Below are positions 50,907 through 60,906 of a stretch of DNA of 64,000 nt, piece by piece. A model generated the notes under the pieces. The model was given only the letters and a program-made list of their open reading frames with translations, searched no databases and was not told where the DNA came from. Position 1 is the stretch's first letter. Every line of letters starts with the position of its first letter. A program made the position numbers and the translations under genes. The stretch is taken from positions 1 through 64,000 of the forward strand of contig NZ_FOIC01000004.1 of the NCBI RefSeq assembly GCF_900111485.1. Direction: 5' to 3'. The DNA comes from Natrinema hispanicum (lineage in GTDB: Archaea > Halobacteriota > Halobacteria > Halobacteriales > Natrialbaceae).

Positions 50907-51575
50907 TTAGCTTGAGATCGGGTGCTCGGCCGACTCCATGAGTTGCTCGACGTTGGCTGACTCGGCCGTGAGCAGCTTCGGATAGGTGCCGAGTAAGACG
51001 AGCAGGTCTCCCTCGTGGTCGAACGACGTCAGCTTGAGCTCGATCTCGATCGTCTCGCCCTCGAGGTCGCTTGTCCCGACGAACAGGTCGACGGTGCGGC
51101 CGTCGCCGAGGATCTCGAGGCCGAACGAGTCCTCGTGCGTGAGATCGGAGAGTTCGCCGTGATCGCTGGGGAGTTGCCCCAGGAATCGCTCGAGGAGTTC
51201 CGTGTTCGAGAGTTCGCCAAGCGGATTGAGCGATCGCCCCGCGACTTGCATGCCAGGGATCGAAACGCCGGCGAAGGCGGCCCCCTCACGCGTCTGGCCG
51301 GCGTAGTCGACGGCTTTCGTATAGGTCGATTGCCAGATCGTCGCCCGGGCCTCACGTTCGACGCCGCCGGGGAGTTCGACCGTCCGCTCGATCGTCTCGT
51401 CGCTGACGTCGCTCTCCTGGTAGCCGGCCGTCGCCACCGCGTCGTCGGTTGGGGCGACACGGCCGGCATCGAACTCGAGTGGTCCGTTACCGAGTACGAC
51501 GTCGAGACAGCCAGCCGTCAGCGCGAGCGTCCCCGTCGCGCCTGCGGCGAGTACCGCCCGTCGAGAGAAGGTCAT
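50907..51575 (-). CDS. Tat lipoprotein, DUF6517 family
   Basis: 222 residues. FSRRAVLAAGATGTLALTAGC has twin arginines and the lipobox TAGC (Cys23). The mature domain is beta-rich without a catalytic motif (GGVEREARATIWQSTYTKAV, then FGLEILGDGRTVDLFVGTS). Anchored on the outer face. The family is haloarchaeal and uncharacterised. It lies alone between the reductase and the aminotransferase genes. Confidence 0.85.
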   Translation of the reverse strand: MTFSRRAVLAAGATGTLALTAGCLDVVLGNGPLEFDAGRVAPTDDAVATAGYQESDVSDETIERTVELPGGVEREARATIWQSTYTKAVDYAGQTREGAAFAGVSIPGMQVAGRSLNPLGELSNTELLERFLGQLPSDHGELSDLTHEDSFGLEILGDGRTVDLFVGTSDLEGETIEIELKLTSFDHEGDLLVLLGTYPKLLTAESANVEQLMESAEHPISS

Positions 51576-51781
51576 TATCCGTGTGATTCGCGACGACTGG
51601 CATATCCCTTGCGGTGTTTTCTGTCACACAGACAAACAGTTGAACCTCGCACCCAATCGAGAGCCATCGGCGAAAATATCATCACAGGAATAGTATCTCG
51701 AGTCCCACGCCAGCGATCGCTGCTCGACCCAACAGTGACGAGACATCAAGAGTTATCGGGGTCGAACACCCCGGTTTAGCC

Positions 51782-52903
51782 ATGACTGACTTCGCAGCTC
51801 GAGTCGAGCAGGTGTCAATCAGTGGCATCCGGAAAGTGTTCGAGGCCGCCGGCGAGGACGCGATCAACCTCGGCCTCGGCCAGCCGGACTTCCCGACGCC
51901 TGCCCATGCTCGCCGCGGGGCGATCGAGGCGATCGAATCCGGGCGGGCAGACGCCTACACCTCGAACAAGGGTACACCGCAGCTTCGGGAGGCGATCGCG
52001 GCGAAGTACGACCGCGACTACGGCCTCGAGATCGACCCTGACGACGTGATCGCGACCGCAGGCGGCAGCGAAGCGCTCCATATCACGCTGCAGGCTCACG
52101 TCGATCCCGGCGAGGAAGTCATCTTTCCCGATCCCGGCTTCGTCTCGTATGACGCTCTGACCCGGATCGCAGACGGCACGCCGAAGCCGGTCGGGTTGCG
52201 TGAGGACCTGACGCTCGATCCTGCGACGGTCGAAGAAGCGATTACCGACGAGACGGCAGCCTTCGTCATCAACAGCCCGGCGAACCCAACAGGGGCCGTC
52301 CAGAGCGAAGCGGACATGCGCGAGTTCGCTCGCATCGCCGACGAACACGACGTACTCTGTATCTCCGATGAAGTCTACGAACATATCGTCTTCAATGGCG
52401 AACACCACTCGCCGCTGCAGTTCGCCGAGACGGACAACGTCGTTGCCCTCAGCGCCTGCTCGAAGACCTACTCGATGACCGGCTGGCGGCTCGGCTGGGT
52501 CGTCGCTTCGAACCGCCGCATCGAACGGATGCTCCGCGTCCACCAATACGGTCAGGCCTGTGCCTCCGCGCCGGCCCAGTACGCCGCCGAAGCCGCCCTG
52601 ACGGGGCCCCAGGAGCAAGTCGAGGAGATGGTCGAGACCTTCGAACAGCGCCGTGACCTCGTCCTGGACGGCCTCACCGACGCCGGCCTCGAGGTTCCCA
52701 CCCCCGAGGGGGCCTTCTATGCGATGCCGAAGGTACCCGAGGGCTGGTGTGAGGAAGTGCTCGATCGGGGCGTCGTCGTCGTTCCCGGCGACGCATTCGG
52801 CGAGCACGGTGCAGGCTACGCGCGACTCTCCTATGCGACCGGGACCGAGGAACTGAAAGAGGCCCTCGAGATTATCGACGACGCGACACGAGCAGTTCGA
52901 TAA
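51782..52903 (+). CDS. PLP-dependent aminotransferase (AspC-like, class I)
   Basis: 373 residues. GLGQPDFPTPAHARRGAIEA start, NSPANPTGAV and SACSKTYSMTGWRLGWVV with the Schiff-base Lys, and AGYARLSYATGTEELKEALE at the end. It makes or uses aspartate or aromatic amino acids with 2-oxoglutarate; several paralogs are normal in haloarchaea. It is followed by a quinone reductase gene (53-nt gap), perhaps by chance. Confidence 0.93.
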   Translation: MTDFAARVEQVSISGIRKVFEAAGEDAINLGLGQPDFPTPAHARRGAIEAIESGRADAYTSNKGTPQLREAIAAKYDRDYGLEIDPDDVIATAGGSEALHITLQAHVDPGEEVIFPDPGFVSYDALTRIADGTPKPVGLREDLTLDPATVEEAITDETAAFVINSPANPTGAVQSEADMREFARIADEHDVLCISDEVYEHIVFNGEHHSPLQFAETDNVVALSACSKTYSMTGWRLGWVVASNRRIERMLRVHQYGQACASAPAQYAAEAALTGPQEQVEEMVETFEQRRDLVLDGLTDAGLEVPTPEGAFYAMPKVPEGWCEEVLDRGVVVVPGDAFGEHGAGYARLSYATGTEELKEALEIIDDATRAVR

Positions 52904-52956
52904 CGTGGACTGCCGTCTCGTGTACCATTATACGCACCCGTGACGTCAGCCGAAAT

Positions 52957-53922
52957 ATGCGCGCTGTCCGTCTTCACGAACACGGCGATGCGGACGTACT
53001 GCAGGTAGATGAGATCGATCGGCCCGAGCCGGCCGCGGACGAACTCGTAGTCGAGGTTGCCGCCGCGGGCGTCAATCCCGTCGACACCTACTTCCGGGAC
53101 GGGTCGTACGAGCCGGTCGACGTTCCCTTCACACCCGGTGTCGACGTCTCTGGCGTCGTCACCGCAGTCGGGGACGCTGTCAACGACTTCGCCGAAGGCG
53201 ACCGCGTCTACGGGACCGGTATCGGAAACGGCGGTTTTCAGGGGTCCTACGCCGAGTACGCGGCGATCCCGACCGATCGCGTCGTCCACCTCCCCGACGG
53301 CGCAGACCTGACTGAAGCCGGCGGGGCGGGCGTCGTCGCCGTCACAGCCTGGCGCGCGCTGATCGACCACGCCGGCCTCGAGCCTGCCGAGTACTGTCTG
53401 ATCCACGGGGGGGCAGGCGGTGTCGGCCATGCAGCCGTTCAACTCGGAGCCGCCGTGAGCGCGCGCGTGATCACGACGGCTGCCGAAGAGTACCACGACG
53501 CGCTCGCCGACCACGGAGCCGAAACGGTCCTCGACTACAGCCGCGACGATTTGGCCGATGCCGTGCTCGAAGCCTCCGGCGGCGGCGTCGACGCCGTGCT
53601 CGACCACCGGCTGGACGACTATCTGCAGTTCGACGCGGACGTGGCCGCGACGGGTGCCCGCGTCGTCGGCATCGGCGAAAATAGCCCTGATCCCGGCTTT
53701 ACGAACGACGGGGCCGCCCGCTCGAAGGACGTTTCCTACCAGTTCATGAGTATGTTCAACACGCCGGACCTGCGCGTCCCGCTCCGTGGCGTTGCTCACC
53801 TCATGGCGACGGGCGCGCTCTCGATCGACGTGGCACGACGCTACGACCTCGAGGAGGCAGCCGATGCACAACGCGCCGTCATGGACGAGAGTTTCCTCGG
53901 GAAACTCGTGATCGAACCGTAA
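52957..53922 (+). CDS. MDR-type NADPH:quinone reductase
   Basis: 321 residues, no zinc ligands. VEVAAAGVNPVDTYFRDGSY, GVDVSGVVTAVGDAVNDFAE, and the nucleotide motif HGGAGGVGHAAVQLGAAVSA mark the medium-chain, zeta-crystallin type. It reduces quinones or similar with NADPH. The C-terminus DAQRAVMDESFLGKLVIEP is typical. Confidence 0.93.
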   Translation: MRAVRLHEHGDADVLQVDEIDRPEPAADELVVEVAAAGVNPVDTYFRDGSYEPVDVPFTPGVDVSGVVTAVGDAVNDFAEGDRVYGTGIGNGGFQGSYAEYAAIPTDRVVHLPDGADLTEAGGAGVVAVTAWRALIDHAGLEPAEYCLIHGGAGGVGHAAVQLGAAVSARVITTAAEEYHDALADHGAETVLDYSRDDLADAVLEASGGGVDAVLDHRLDDYLQFDADVAATGARVVGIGENSPDPGFTNDGAARSKDVSYQFMSMFNTPDLRVPLRGVAHLMATGALSIDVARRYDLEEAADAQRAVMDESFLGKLVIEP

Positions 53923-53949
53923 GCCGTCGGTACCGCGACACGGATCCGG

Positions 53950-54351
53950 CTACTCGACGTTACCGAGTCCGCGGATGGCGTCGTCTCGCTCGAGCAGCGT
54001 CCGACCGCGTTCACAGAGCGTGACCGTCTCGGTCTCGCGCTCGTAGTCGATCACGTCCGCGGCGGCCAACTTCGGAATGTGAGTGTGGTGCAAGGAGATG
54101 CGAACAGTCCGTCGCTCCCGTGCGGAGACGTCACCGTGATCCGAAATCGCGTTTGGCTCCGTCGCCGCGTCCTGGGTCGCGATGTCGACGGCGAGTTCCG
54201 TGAGCGTGGCCGACCCGTCTCCGTCCTCGAGATATTGTAACACCGAGCGACGGTAGCGATGTGCTAACAGTTTCATCGCCGTATCGACGCCGTCGGACGC
54301 CGACTCGCCGAACGAAGTGAGGCTCTCGGGGGAACGGAGGAGTGGAATCAT
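53950..54351 (-). CDS. DUF7344 winged-helix protein
   Basis: 133 residues. LLAHRYRRSVLQYLEDGDGS, then ERRTVRISLHHTHIPKLAAADVIDYE is the typical DUF7344 arrangement: a winged HTH in which the HxHIPKL block sits before a short wing and the terminal ERGRTLLE helix. It is likely a DNA-binding regulator with no known target. Convergent with the quinone reductase gene. Confidence 0.85.
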   Translation of the reverse strand: MIPLLRSPESLTSFGESASDGVDTAMKLLAHRYRRSVLQYLEDGDGSATLTELAVDIATQDAATEPNAISDHGDVSARERRTVRISLHHTHIPKLAAADVIDYERETETVTLCERGRTLLERDDAIRGLGNVE

Positions 54352-54608
54352 ACCACCGGTAGGTATTGGACAGTACTTATACTGCCGGGCAAAGTGCTTC
54401 GGGCATCGCTCGCACTTGCGTCAGTGTCGATGGCGACAAATCGAGGCACGCGGCCATGTCCTTACGGACCGCAATTCGACGGTCAGTGCGACAGTGTGAC
54501 CCGTTCGTGATGGATCGATCTGGGTGCCTGTCATAGGGCTGCAGTCCCGAGCTCCCGGCTGGACCGCGGGGCGGGCCGAAACACAGTGACAGGAGACCGG
54601 ATGATCGG

Positions 54609-55616
54609 CTACGCGAGGTCGGCGACGGCTTCCATCGTCGTTCGCTTGTCCTCCTCGGACAGTCCGTCGACGAATCCGACGCGGACGGCGTCGACGCCGT
54701 CGATCTCGGCGTAGTCCGCGACCCACTCGCAGACCTCTTCGGGGGTGCCTGCGGGAGCCAGTTCATCGAGGACGTCGTCGGGGAGCGCAGCGGCCATCGC
54801 GTCGGTATCCCGCTCGTCCCACGCAGCTCGGATCTCCTCGACGACCTCGGGGTAGCCCTGCTCTGCGACCGAGTTCCCGTAGTAGGGACCGTACGCTCCG
54901 AGCATGAACGCGATCGTGCTGCGAGCCGTTTCGCGTGCTTTCTCGCGGTCTTCGGACGCCATCCCGCGGACGATGGGGGCGACTCGCAGGTCCGAGAGAT
55001 CCTTGCCGGCGAGGTCGGCACCGCGTTCCAGGTCTTCGAGTCGGTCCCGAAGGCCGTCTTTCGTGAACAGCTGCGGAGCCCAGCCATCGCCGAAGCGGCC
55101 GGCCATTTCGGTAGCCGTCGGGCCAAGGGTGCCGAGGTCGATCGGCGGCGGGTTCTCGTGGGGGCCGCGCTCGTAATTCAGGCCCGGAATCTCGAAGATG
55201 TCGCCCTCGTAGGCGGGCGTACCCTCCTCGGAGACCCCGCGCATGATCTCGATTACTTCGCGGGTCCGACGCAGCGGCCGATCGAACTCCTTTCCGTGCC
55301 AGCGCTCGGTGATCGCCGGCGAACTCGGACCGATCCCGAACCGGAACCGGCCGTCGGCGGCGTCTTGCATCGTCAGCGCCGTCTGGGCGAGCATCGCCGG
55401 CGATCGCCCGTACGGCGAGATCACGTCGTTCGAGATGCCCAGTTCGTCGGTTCGGTCGGCCGCCAGCGTCAGCGGCGGAATGATGTTCCAGCCGGTCGTC
55501 TCGCCGACGGTGATCCGATCGAATCCCAGCGCTTCGGCCTGGACGGCTCGCTCGGCGACTCCCTGTGGCCGGTCGTAATCACCGAGTTGCACCAGCAGAT
55601 CCAGTTCAGCGGTCAC
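54609..55616 (-). CDS. LLM-class F420-dependent oxidoreductase
   Basis: 335 residues, a luciferase-like TIM barrel. Landmarks are VQAEALGFDRITVGETTGWN, RFGIGPSSPAI and IDLGTLGPTATEMAGRFGDG. The class uses coenzyme F420, which haloarchaea make. The substrate is unknown; related haloarchaeal forms are annotated by one conserved protein family only. It stands alone, divergent to the TrkH gene. Confidence 0.9.
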   Translation of the reverse strand: MTAELDLLVQLGDYDRPQGVAERAVQAEALGFDRITVGETTGWNIIPPLTLAADRTDELGISNDVISPYGRSPAMLAQTALTMQDAADGRFRFGIGPSSPAITERWHGKEFDRPLRRTREVIEIMRGVSEEGTPAYEGDIFEIPGLNYERGPHENPPPIDLGTLGPTATEMAGRFGDGWAPQLFTKDGLRDRLEDLERGADLAGKDLSDLRVAPIVRGMASEDREKARETARSTIAFMLGAYGPYYGNSVAEQGYPEVVEEIRAAWDERDTDAMAAALPDDVLDELAPAGTPEEVCEWVADYAEIDGVDAVRVGFVDGLSEEDKRTTMEAVADLA

Positions 55617-55880
55617 GGCACTCCCTCCACAGCAATCCTCGAGTCACAGCTCGCAGTCTCATCACCCCACACCCCGTGACGAACTCACATAAAACGGTCG
55701 CGTTTCCGTCTCGGGCGACGTGGAGCCGGCCCCGAAACTCGAACGCGATACGGGAGTCGATCCCGGCGGCTCGGTGGCAAGGGTCGAACGCAGTGTTTAT
55801 TGTGAGACCGCGACTCTATCGCAAATACGACAATCGGTTGCCGGTGAGTAATTCGCGGTGCGATAAGAGATAGCTAATAT

Positions 55881-57428
55881 ATGGCACGAAGGCTTTATGT
55901 CGACGTTCGATCCAGTTGCAGCCTCGTCGGAACGGTACTGAAGTATCTCTCGCTGACGCTGCTATTTCCGACCGTCGTCGCGCTGTACTACCGAGAGTCC
56001 CCGCTTCCCTTCCTCGTTGCGCTGGTCTTTGCCGTCGCCGTCGGCATTGGCCTCGAGCGCCTCGAGCCCGACCCGACCCTCGAGCACCGCGAGGCCTTTT
56101 TGCTGGTCGCGCTGACGTGGTTCGTCGTTCCGCTGGTTGGGATGATTCCGTATCTCGTCGCCGGTACGGGAACGATCGCAGATCCCGTCAATGCGCTGTT
56201 CGAGAGCATGAGCGGCTTTACGACGACGGGCGCGACGGTCATGGGGAGTATCTCCGTCGAAACCCACTCGCGGTCGATCATGATGTGGCGACAGCTCACG
56301 CAGTGGCTCGGCGGGATGGGTATTCTCGTGCTCATGGTCGCGATCCTCTCGGAGCTTTCCGTCGGTGGGACCCAGATCATCCGCGAGGAAGCGCCGGGGA
56401 TCGAAGTCGAGAAACTAACGCCCCGGATCAGAGAAACCGCGCGGGCGCTGTGGCTGATTTACGCCTGGTTTACGCTCGCTGCCGTAGTCGTCTACTACGG
56501 GCTGCATCTCGTGGGAGTGGCCCCGAACATGACCTTCTACAACGCTGTCGCACACGCGCTTACGTCGCTGCCGACCGGCGGCTTCTCGCCGGAGGGACGC
56601 AGCGCCGAGGCGTTCGCGCCGAGTGTCCAGTGGGCGATCATGGTCTTCATGGTCGTCGCCGGGACGAACTTCGCGCTCTACTGGTACGCCTGGCGTGGCC
56701 GCCTCGAGCGACTGACCGGCAACGCCGAGTTCCGATCCTACTTGCTGTCGATGGGGATCGTCGGCGGCCTCCTCTCGGCGCTGCTCTTTCTCGGCGCTGG
56801 TCTCGCGACGGTTCCCGACGGCGTCGCGACGATTCCGGGGAGCCTCGAGCGATCGCTGCGCCACGGTCTCTTCCAGACGCTCGCGATCGTGACGACGACC
56901 GGCTACGCCAGCATGGACTTCAACACCTGGAGTGAGTCGACACAGTTGATCCTCATCTTCGCGATGTTTCTGGGCGGCTCGGCGGGCTCGGCTGCCGGCT
57001 CGATCAAAATCGTTCGCTGGTACGTCGTCCAGAAATCCATGCGGCGCGAACTCTTCCGTGTCGTCCACCCGAAGGCGGTCCAGCCGGTGCGAATGGGCGG
57101 TACCGGCGACATCATCGACGAGGAGACGATCCACAGCATCTTCGTCTTCATGGCGCTGTTCCTGACGCTGTTCGTCGTCTCGAGTGTCTTGTTGTTCCTC
57201 GATTCCTATCGCACGCCCGGGCTCTCGCTGTCGGCACTCGAGACGACGAGCGCCGTGATCGCGACGCTGGGGAACGTCGGTCCGGGCGTCGGCGTCGTCG
57301 GGCCAATGAACAGCTACGACCCCTTCTCCAACGCGGCGAAGCTTTATATGGTCTTCCTGATGTGGATCGGCCGCCTCGAGATCCTCTCCGTGCTGGTCAT
57401 CCTGACGCCGGCGTACTGGCGCTCGTAA
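55881..57428 (+). CDS. trkH: TrkH/KtrB potassium uptake subunit
   Basis: 515 residues, about ten helices with the four pore loops: SGFTTTGATVMG, SLPTGGFSPEG, TTTGYASMDF and ATLGNVGPGVG, the four selectivity-filter turns, each with the central Gly. GGMGILVLMVA and LGGSAGSAAGSIKIVRW are family blocks. It moves K+ inward to balance high salt. No TrkA partner gene adjoins. ATG at 55881. Confidence 0.95.
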   Translation: MARRLYVDVRSSCSLVGTVLKYLSLTLLFPTVVALYYRESPLPFLVALVFAVAVGIGLERLEPDPTLEHREAFLLVALTWFVVPLVGMIPYLVAGTGTIADPVNALFESMSGFTTTGATVMGSISVETHSRSIMMWRQLTQWLGGMGILVLMVAILSELSVGGTQIIREEAPGIEVEKLTPRIRETARALWLIYAWFTLAAVVVYYGLHLVGVAPNMTFYNAVAHALTSLPTGGFSPEGRSAEAFAPSVQWAIMVFMVVAGTNFALYWYAWRGRLERLTGNAEFRSYLLSMGIVGGLLSALLFLGAGLATVPDGVATIPGSLERSLRHGLFQTLAIVTTTGYASMDFNTWSESTQLILIFAMFLGGSAGSAAGSIKIVRWYVVQKSMRRELFRVVHPKAVQPVRMGGTGDIIDEETIHSIFVFMALFLTLFVVSSVLLFLDSYRTPGLSLSALETTSAVIATLGNVGPGVGVVGPMNSYDPFSNAAKLYMVFLMWIGRLEILSVLVILTPAYWRS

Positions 57429-57777
57429 CCATACGAACCCCTGTCAGTGGGTTCCGGTCGACCGCGACCCGTCCCACGGATGCACCGGGAAATCGGTACC
57501 GCAGACTGGGAGAGTGTCATAGAATAGTTCGTACACCCTCCTGAGACTACCCAACAACGGTAAGTACAGGTGAAAGAGTTACCGCGGCGAGCTGGATCTA
57601 TACGTTGACTGGTAGGAGACGCGTACAAGATATAGAGAATCCCTCCCCCCCCCTGTTGAATGACACGTCCCAAGAGAATTAAGGGACAAGTGTTTCGCTA
57701 CTTCGGTAAGGCCAAAACCAAAAAATAACTCTCAATATACAGTGAAATCTGGAAAATAGAGTGACCACCGAACGACG
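57429..57777. other. intergenic region, entry to a lower-GC segment
   Basis: About 350 bases. It contains a C-run (CCCTCCCCCCCCC near 57641-57653) and AT-rich sequence from 57655 to 57770. A 22-codon frame at 57660-57728 (MTRPKRIKGQVFRYFGKAKT) is very basic and without a homolog known to me. No gene is claimed. Confidence 0.4.
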
Positions 57778-59055
57778 TTATCTATTCGACAGAAGGTCGA
57801 TGACTTCCGACCAATATGACGTTGGCGTCACGACATCAAGATCACTGTTCTCCAATTGATCCAGAACCTCATGGAAGTCTCGTGTTGAAATCCATTGATC
57901 GTCCTTGTTGCCAACCGTGTGCGCCATAAGTGCGACCGTCCGGTCATACTTCGCTGCAAGTTCCATGTATCGCTTCGCATTCTGGACATCGTCGATAGCG
58001 ACCCGGTTGATGGTAAGTGGGTCCGCTGGTGGGGTCCCCAATACTCCTGGACTCGTGAGGAAGTTGGTATGGTGGAATTCGGCGAGCAGTTCGAGTGTCT
58101 TCGGGCCAACCGCACCGTACGGAGCAACGAAGTGATCCGCCCCCGCCTCATATCCGTTGGCGACGAGCCACCGCTTAGTTCGGATGATTGCCTCGCGCTG
58201 TTCGGTTGGTGAGTAGGCCGGTAAGGGGTCGTCGAGTTGCGGGTGCGCGAGGAGGTCCCAGCCGTTTGCATCGTACGTCTCAAGGTGGCGCTTGCCAAGG
58301 TGGCCGCCATCACCGACTAACTCAGGAATTACAGCGACAGCACCCGGGATTCCACGACGGGTCATTTCTGGATAGGCTGTAGCCACGCTTGCCCGGTTGT
58401 CGTCAAAGATTATCATCGCATGACCCATCTCTGCAACGGGGCGCATCTCGAACCGGTCGAACACAACAGGTGTTCGGTCCCCCCTGATATCGATTTGGAT
58501 ACGAGTGATCGCGGTCGGGTCAGGAGACCCGACTTCGTCGGTCGGGCCGATTTCGATCCCGAACCACGTATTCGCCAGCGAATCACTCGGATACCGGGTC
58601 GTAACAATCTGGTTGTCTTCGTCGGGAGCGAACAGCCGAAATTGAAGCCGTGCCGGAGCAGTGCTTGGGAAATAGACCCAGACCGAAAGGGACGACTGCG
58701 TGTAGTCGAACGTTCGCTCGAAGGTGTGCTCGATCCGCCCAACCGGAGATGGCAAGAGTCCAATTGAGGTGGAATCGGTAGCCCCGGGAGTTTGGGTCAC
58801 CGACCCGTCCCCCGCACGCAGGTTCCAGGCGTCAATCGAGTTTAACTGTGGGTGGCGGGTGCTGAGCCGGGCAGTTAGAGACCGACTTGGCGTCTCAACT
58901 TGAAGTGACGGGACGGAGGGGCGTGAGTGCGAATCGTCTGAGAGAACCGCTCCGACCTTCCGTTGCGTCCAACTTGCGCCTTCTCTAACGGCGAGAGTCC
59001 CGCCGATAGCTCCACCGAGTGTGGCGAGAAACGTTCGGCGCGAGTGGTCAGTCAT
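57778..59055 (-). CDS. Tat-exported polysaccharide deacetylase-like protein
   Basis: 425 residues. A Tat signal is at 4-22 (HSRRTFLATLGGAIGGTLAV). A beta-sandwich domain covers about 60-205 (FDYTQSSLSVWVYFPS, RIQIDIRGDRTPVVFDRF), then a NodB-like barrel from about 210: AMIIFDDNRASVATAYP has the Asp pair, and GWDLLAHPQLDDPLPA replaces the usual His-xxxx-His metal motif with one His only. THKxxH is also not seen. It may be inactive, an altered deacetylase, or a binder. It is translated after the synthase (8-bp overlap) and probably modifies its polymer. Codon use is more AT-rich than the window. Confidence 0.82.
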   Translation of the reverse strand: MTDHSRRTFLATLGGAIGGTLAVREGASWTQRKVGAVLSDDSHSRPSVPSLQVETPSRSLTARLSTRHPQLNSIDAWNLRAGDGSVTQTPGATDSTSIGLLPSPVGRIEHTFERTFDYTQSSLSVWVYFPSTAPARLQFRLFAPDEDNQIVTTRYPSDSLANTWFGIEIGPTDEVGSPDPTAITRIQIDIRGDRTPVVFDRFEMRPVAEMGHAMIIFDDNRASVATAYPEMTRRGIPGAVAVIPELVGDGGHLGKRHLETYDANGWDLLAHPQLDDPLPAYSPTEQREAIIRTKRWLVANGYEAGADHFVAPYGAVGPKTLELLAEFHHTNFLTSPGVLGTPPADPLTINRVAIDDVQNAKRYMELAAKYDRTVALMAHTVGNKDDQWISTRDFHEVLDQLENSDLDVVTPTSYWSEVIDLLSNR

Positions 59056-60598
59056 CGCTTTCCTCCCAAGATGAGATTTCGACCGATTCGCTAACCTGCT
59101 CGTCAGAGGGGGAAGCTTCGGTCTCTAAGGGGGTATATCGGGACGAATCCCACGTTCGTTCCGGTTGCTGGAGCACGTCGAACAGAGCTTTGAGTGTGAT
59201 CGCAGCGAGGAAGTGCCGATACACGACAAAAATCAACGGACTATACGCAGCCAGCCAGAGGCGATTGTCGTTGAGTTCCAAGGCGAAGAGTGTGCCAAGG
59301 AATTCGAGGGCCGCAAACAACGTAACGATAACTGCGACGTACAGCCACTGCCCGGCGGCCACCCCGGCGAGGATCGTCCAAAGAATCACCAGCGTCACAA
59401 TCGGCATCGCGGACAGGGAGATGAGTTGGTAGGGGAAGACGAGCCCCGAGAAGGTTGAACGATCCGTCCCGCGGAGCAATCCTCGATGCTTCAGGAGCGT
59501 CTCGAGAGTGCCGAGTTTCCACCGCAGTCGCTGTCTGGCTAATCCACGCCACGTTCGCGGTGCCTCCGTATACACTAGCGCTTCACTTGCCCGGACAGAC
59601 CAGCCCGCACGCAGAATCTGGAGCGTAATATCGTAGTCTTCCGTCATTGTATCACCGTCGTACCCCCCGACTCCATCGATTGCAACCTTCCGGAAGCACC
59701 CCAAACAGCCGGGAACGACGTTTACGGAATCGGTCGCCGCGAACGCCCGTCGAAAGGTGTTGATCCCGACAGCATACTCAAGCGCCTGGAGTTTTTCAAC
59801 AAGCGTGTCAACCCGGGTGGGCTTCACAGTACCCGCAACAGCACCAACGGATGGGTCCACCAGGAGGTCGGCAACAATTTCGACGAGTGTAGAGTCGGTA
59901 ACTCTAGAATCGGCATCGACCGTGACGACGACCGACCCAGTGGCTCGCTCTAAACCCGTATTCAACGCGGAGAACTTCCCACCGTTTTCCTGCTGAAGAA
60001 CGTGTACGTCTGCCGTCGCGTGGGCACAGGCCTCCTGATAGGTCGCGTCTGTACTCCCGTCGTCAATGACGATGATCTCCTTTGGACCGGGATACTCTGC
60101 TTGGACCAACCGATCGATACACTGTCCGATACATCCCGCTTCGTTGTAGGCAGGGACAAGGATCGAAAGAGGAACAGTCGGTGGATTCTGTTCCACGTCT
60201 GGAGACGATTGCTGGTGGGACTGGAACCAGGCTGCGGGGAGAACGTACCAGAAGTAAAAACTGACGAACAATACCGCGACAAGGATGATGCCCTGAACAA
60301 CCGTCGCCTCTGCCTCGAAGAGATGATACCCGAGGAGGCCGCCAACCGGGACACCCAAAACGATCCAGGAGGGAAGCTCAGAGAGTAGCCATGGAGAGGG
60401 CCATCCATCGCGTCCATGGTATATGAGTAGCGCCTGGTAGGCTAATCCGACAACACCGACCAGCAGACACAGATTGACGACCGCTGCTGGTAAGAACGAT
60501 AAAACTACTCCGAAGCCAAGAACACAGGCACAGAGAATAGCCGTTTCTACGTCCTGGTTCCGCAGAATCTCTATCAATGACTCGAATTTCCTCCCCAT
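59048..60598 (-). CDS. membrane glycosyltransferase, family 2 (PgaC/IcaA-like)
   Basis: 516 residues. Membrane helices at about 18-35, 40-60, 75-92 and 97-120, and three to four more in 390-480. The catalytic domain (about 145-370) has VIDDGSTDATY, VTVDADSRV, MTEDYD and QRLRW (the D, DxD, ED and Q(R)xRW set of processive synthases). It makes a beta-linked polysaccharide across the membrane, as poly-GlcNAc or cellulose synthases do. With the adjoining exported deacetylase it forms a minimal exopolysaccharide pair. Confidence 0.92.
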   Translation of the reverse strand: MGRKFESLIEILRNQDVETAILCACVLGFGVVLSFLPAAVVNLCLLVGVVGLAYQALLIYHGRDGWPSPWLLSELPSWIVLGVPVGGLLGYHLFEAEATVVQGIILVAVLFVSFYFWYVLPAAWFQSHQQSSPDVEQNPPTVPLSILVPAYNEAGCIGQCIDRLVQAEYPGPKEIIVIDDGSTDATYQEACAHATADVHVLQQENGGKFSALNTGLERATGSVVVTVDADSRVTDSTLVEIVADLLVDPSVGAVAGTVKPTRVDTLVEKLQALEYAVGINTFRRAFAATDSVNVVPGCLGCFRKVAIDGVGGYDGDTMTEDYDITLQILRAGWSVRASEALVYTEAPRTWRGLARQRLRWKLGTLETLLKHRGLLRGTDRSTFSGLVFPYQLISLSAMPIVTLVILWTILAGVAAGQWLYVAVIVTLFAALEFLGTLFALELNDNRLWLAAYSPLIFVVYRHFLAAITLKALFDVLQQPERTWDSSRYTPLETEASPSDEQVSESVEISSWEESDD

Positions 60599-60906
60599 CG
60601 TAACGACAATATGTCATTAGCAGTTATTTAACATATTCTCGTTACCAGCTCGAAACGACAAACTAGTAAATATGGTTAAACCGTTATTTCGGTGCTATCG
60701 AGAGAGGGAGATCTGTATCTCGGCTCTATCGGAGGTACGACGACCTTACTCTGCCCGTTTGTCCACCTTGGGACGAACGGCTTCGGGATCAAGAGAACGC
60801 ATTTCTGTAGCAGCAAAATGGTGTATTTATCAATAGTGTCTACCGTGGAATATTGAAATCGATTGCTGTTTTCGACCTATTACTATTCCAATATTAGAAG
60901 TAATAT
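60599..60906. other. AT-rich intergenic region left of the insertion sequence
   Basis: About 300 bases, much AT-richer than the window (for example 60825-60906). It must hold the promoter of the synthase-deacetylase pair and the left flank of the IS. No gene. Confidence 0.45.

Noticed and set aside
57660-57728. 22-codon basic frame MTRPKRIKGQVFRYFGKAKT...
   Set aside because: Too short, no promoter clearly placed, no known family. Noted in the intergenic entry only.
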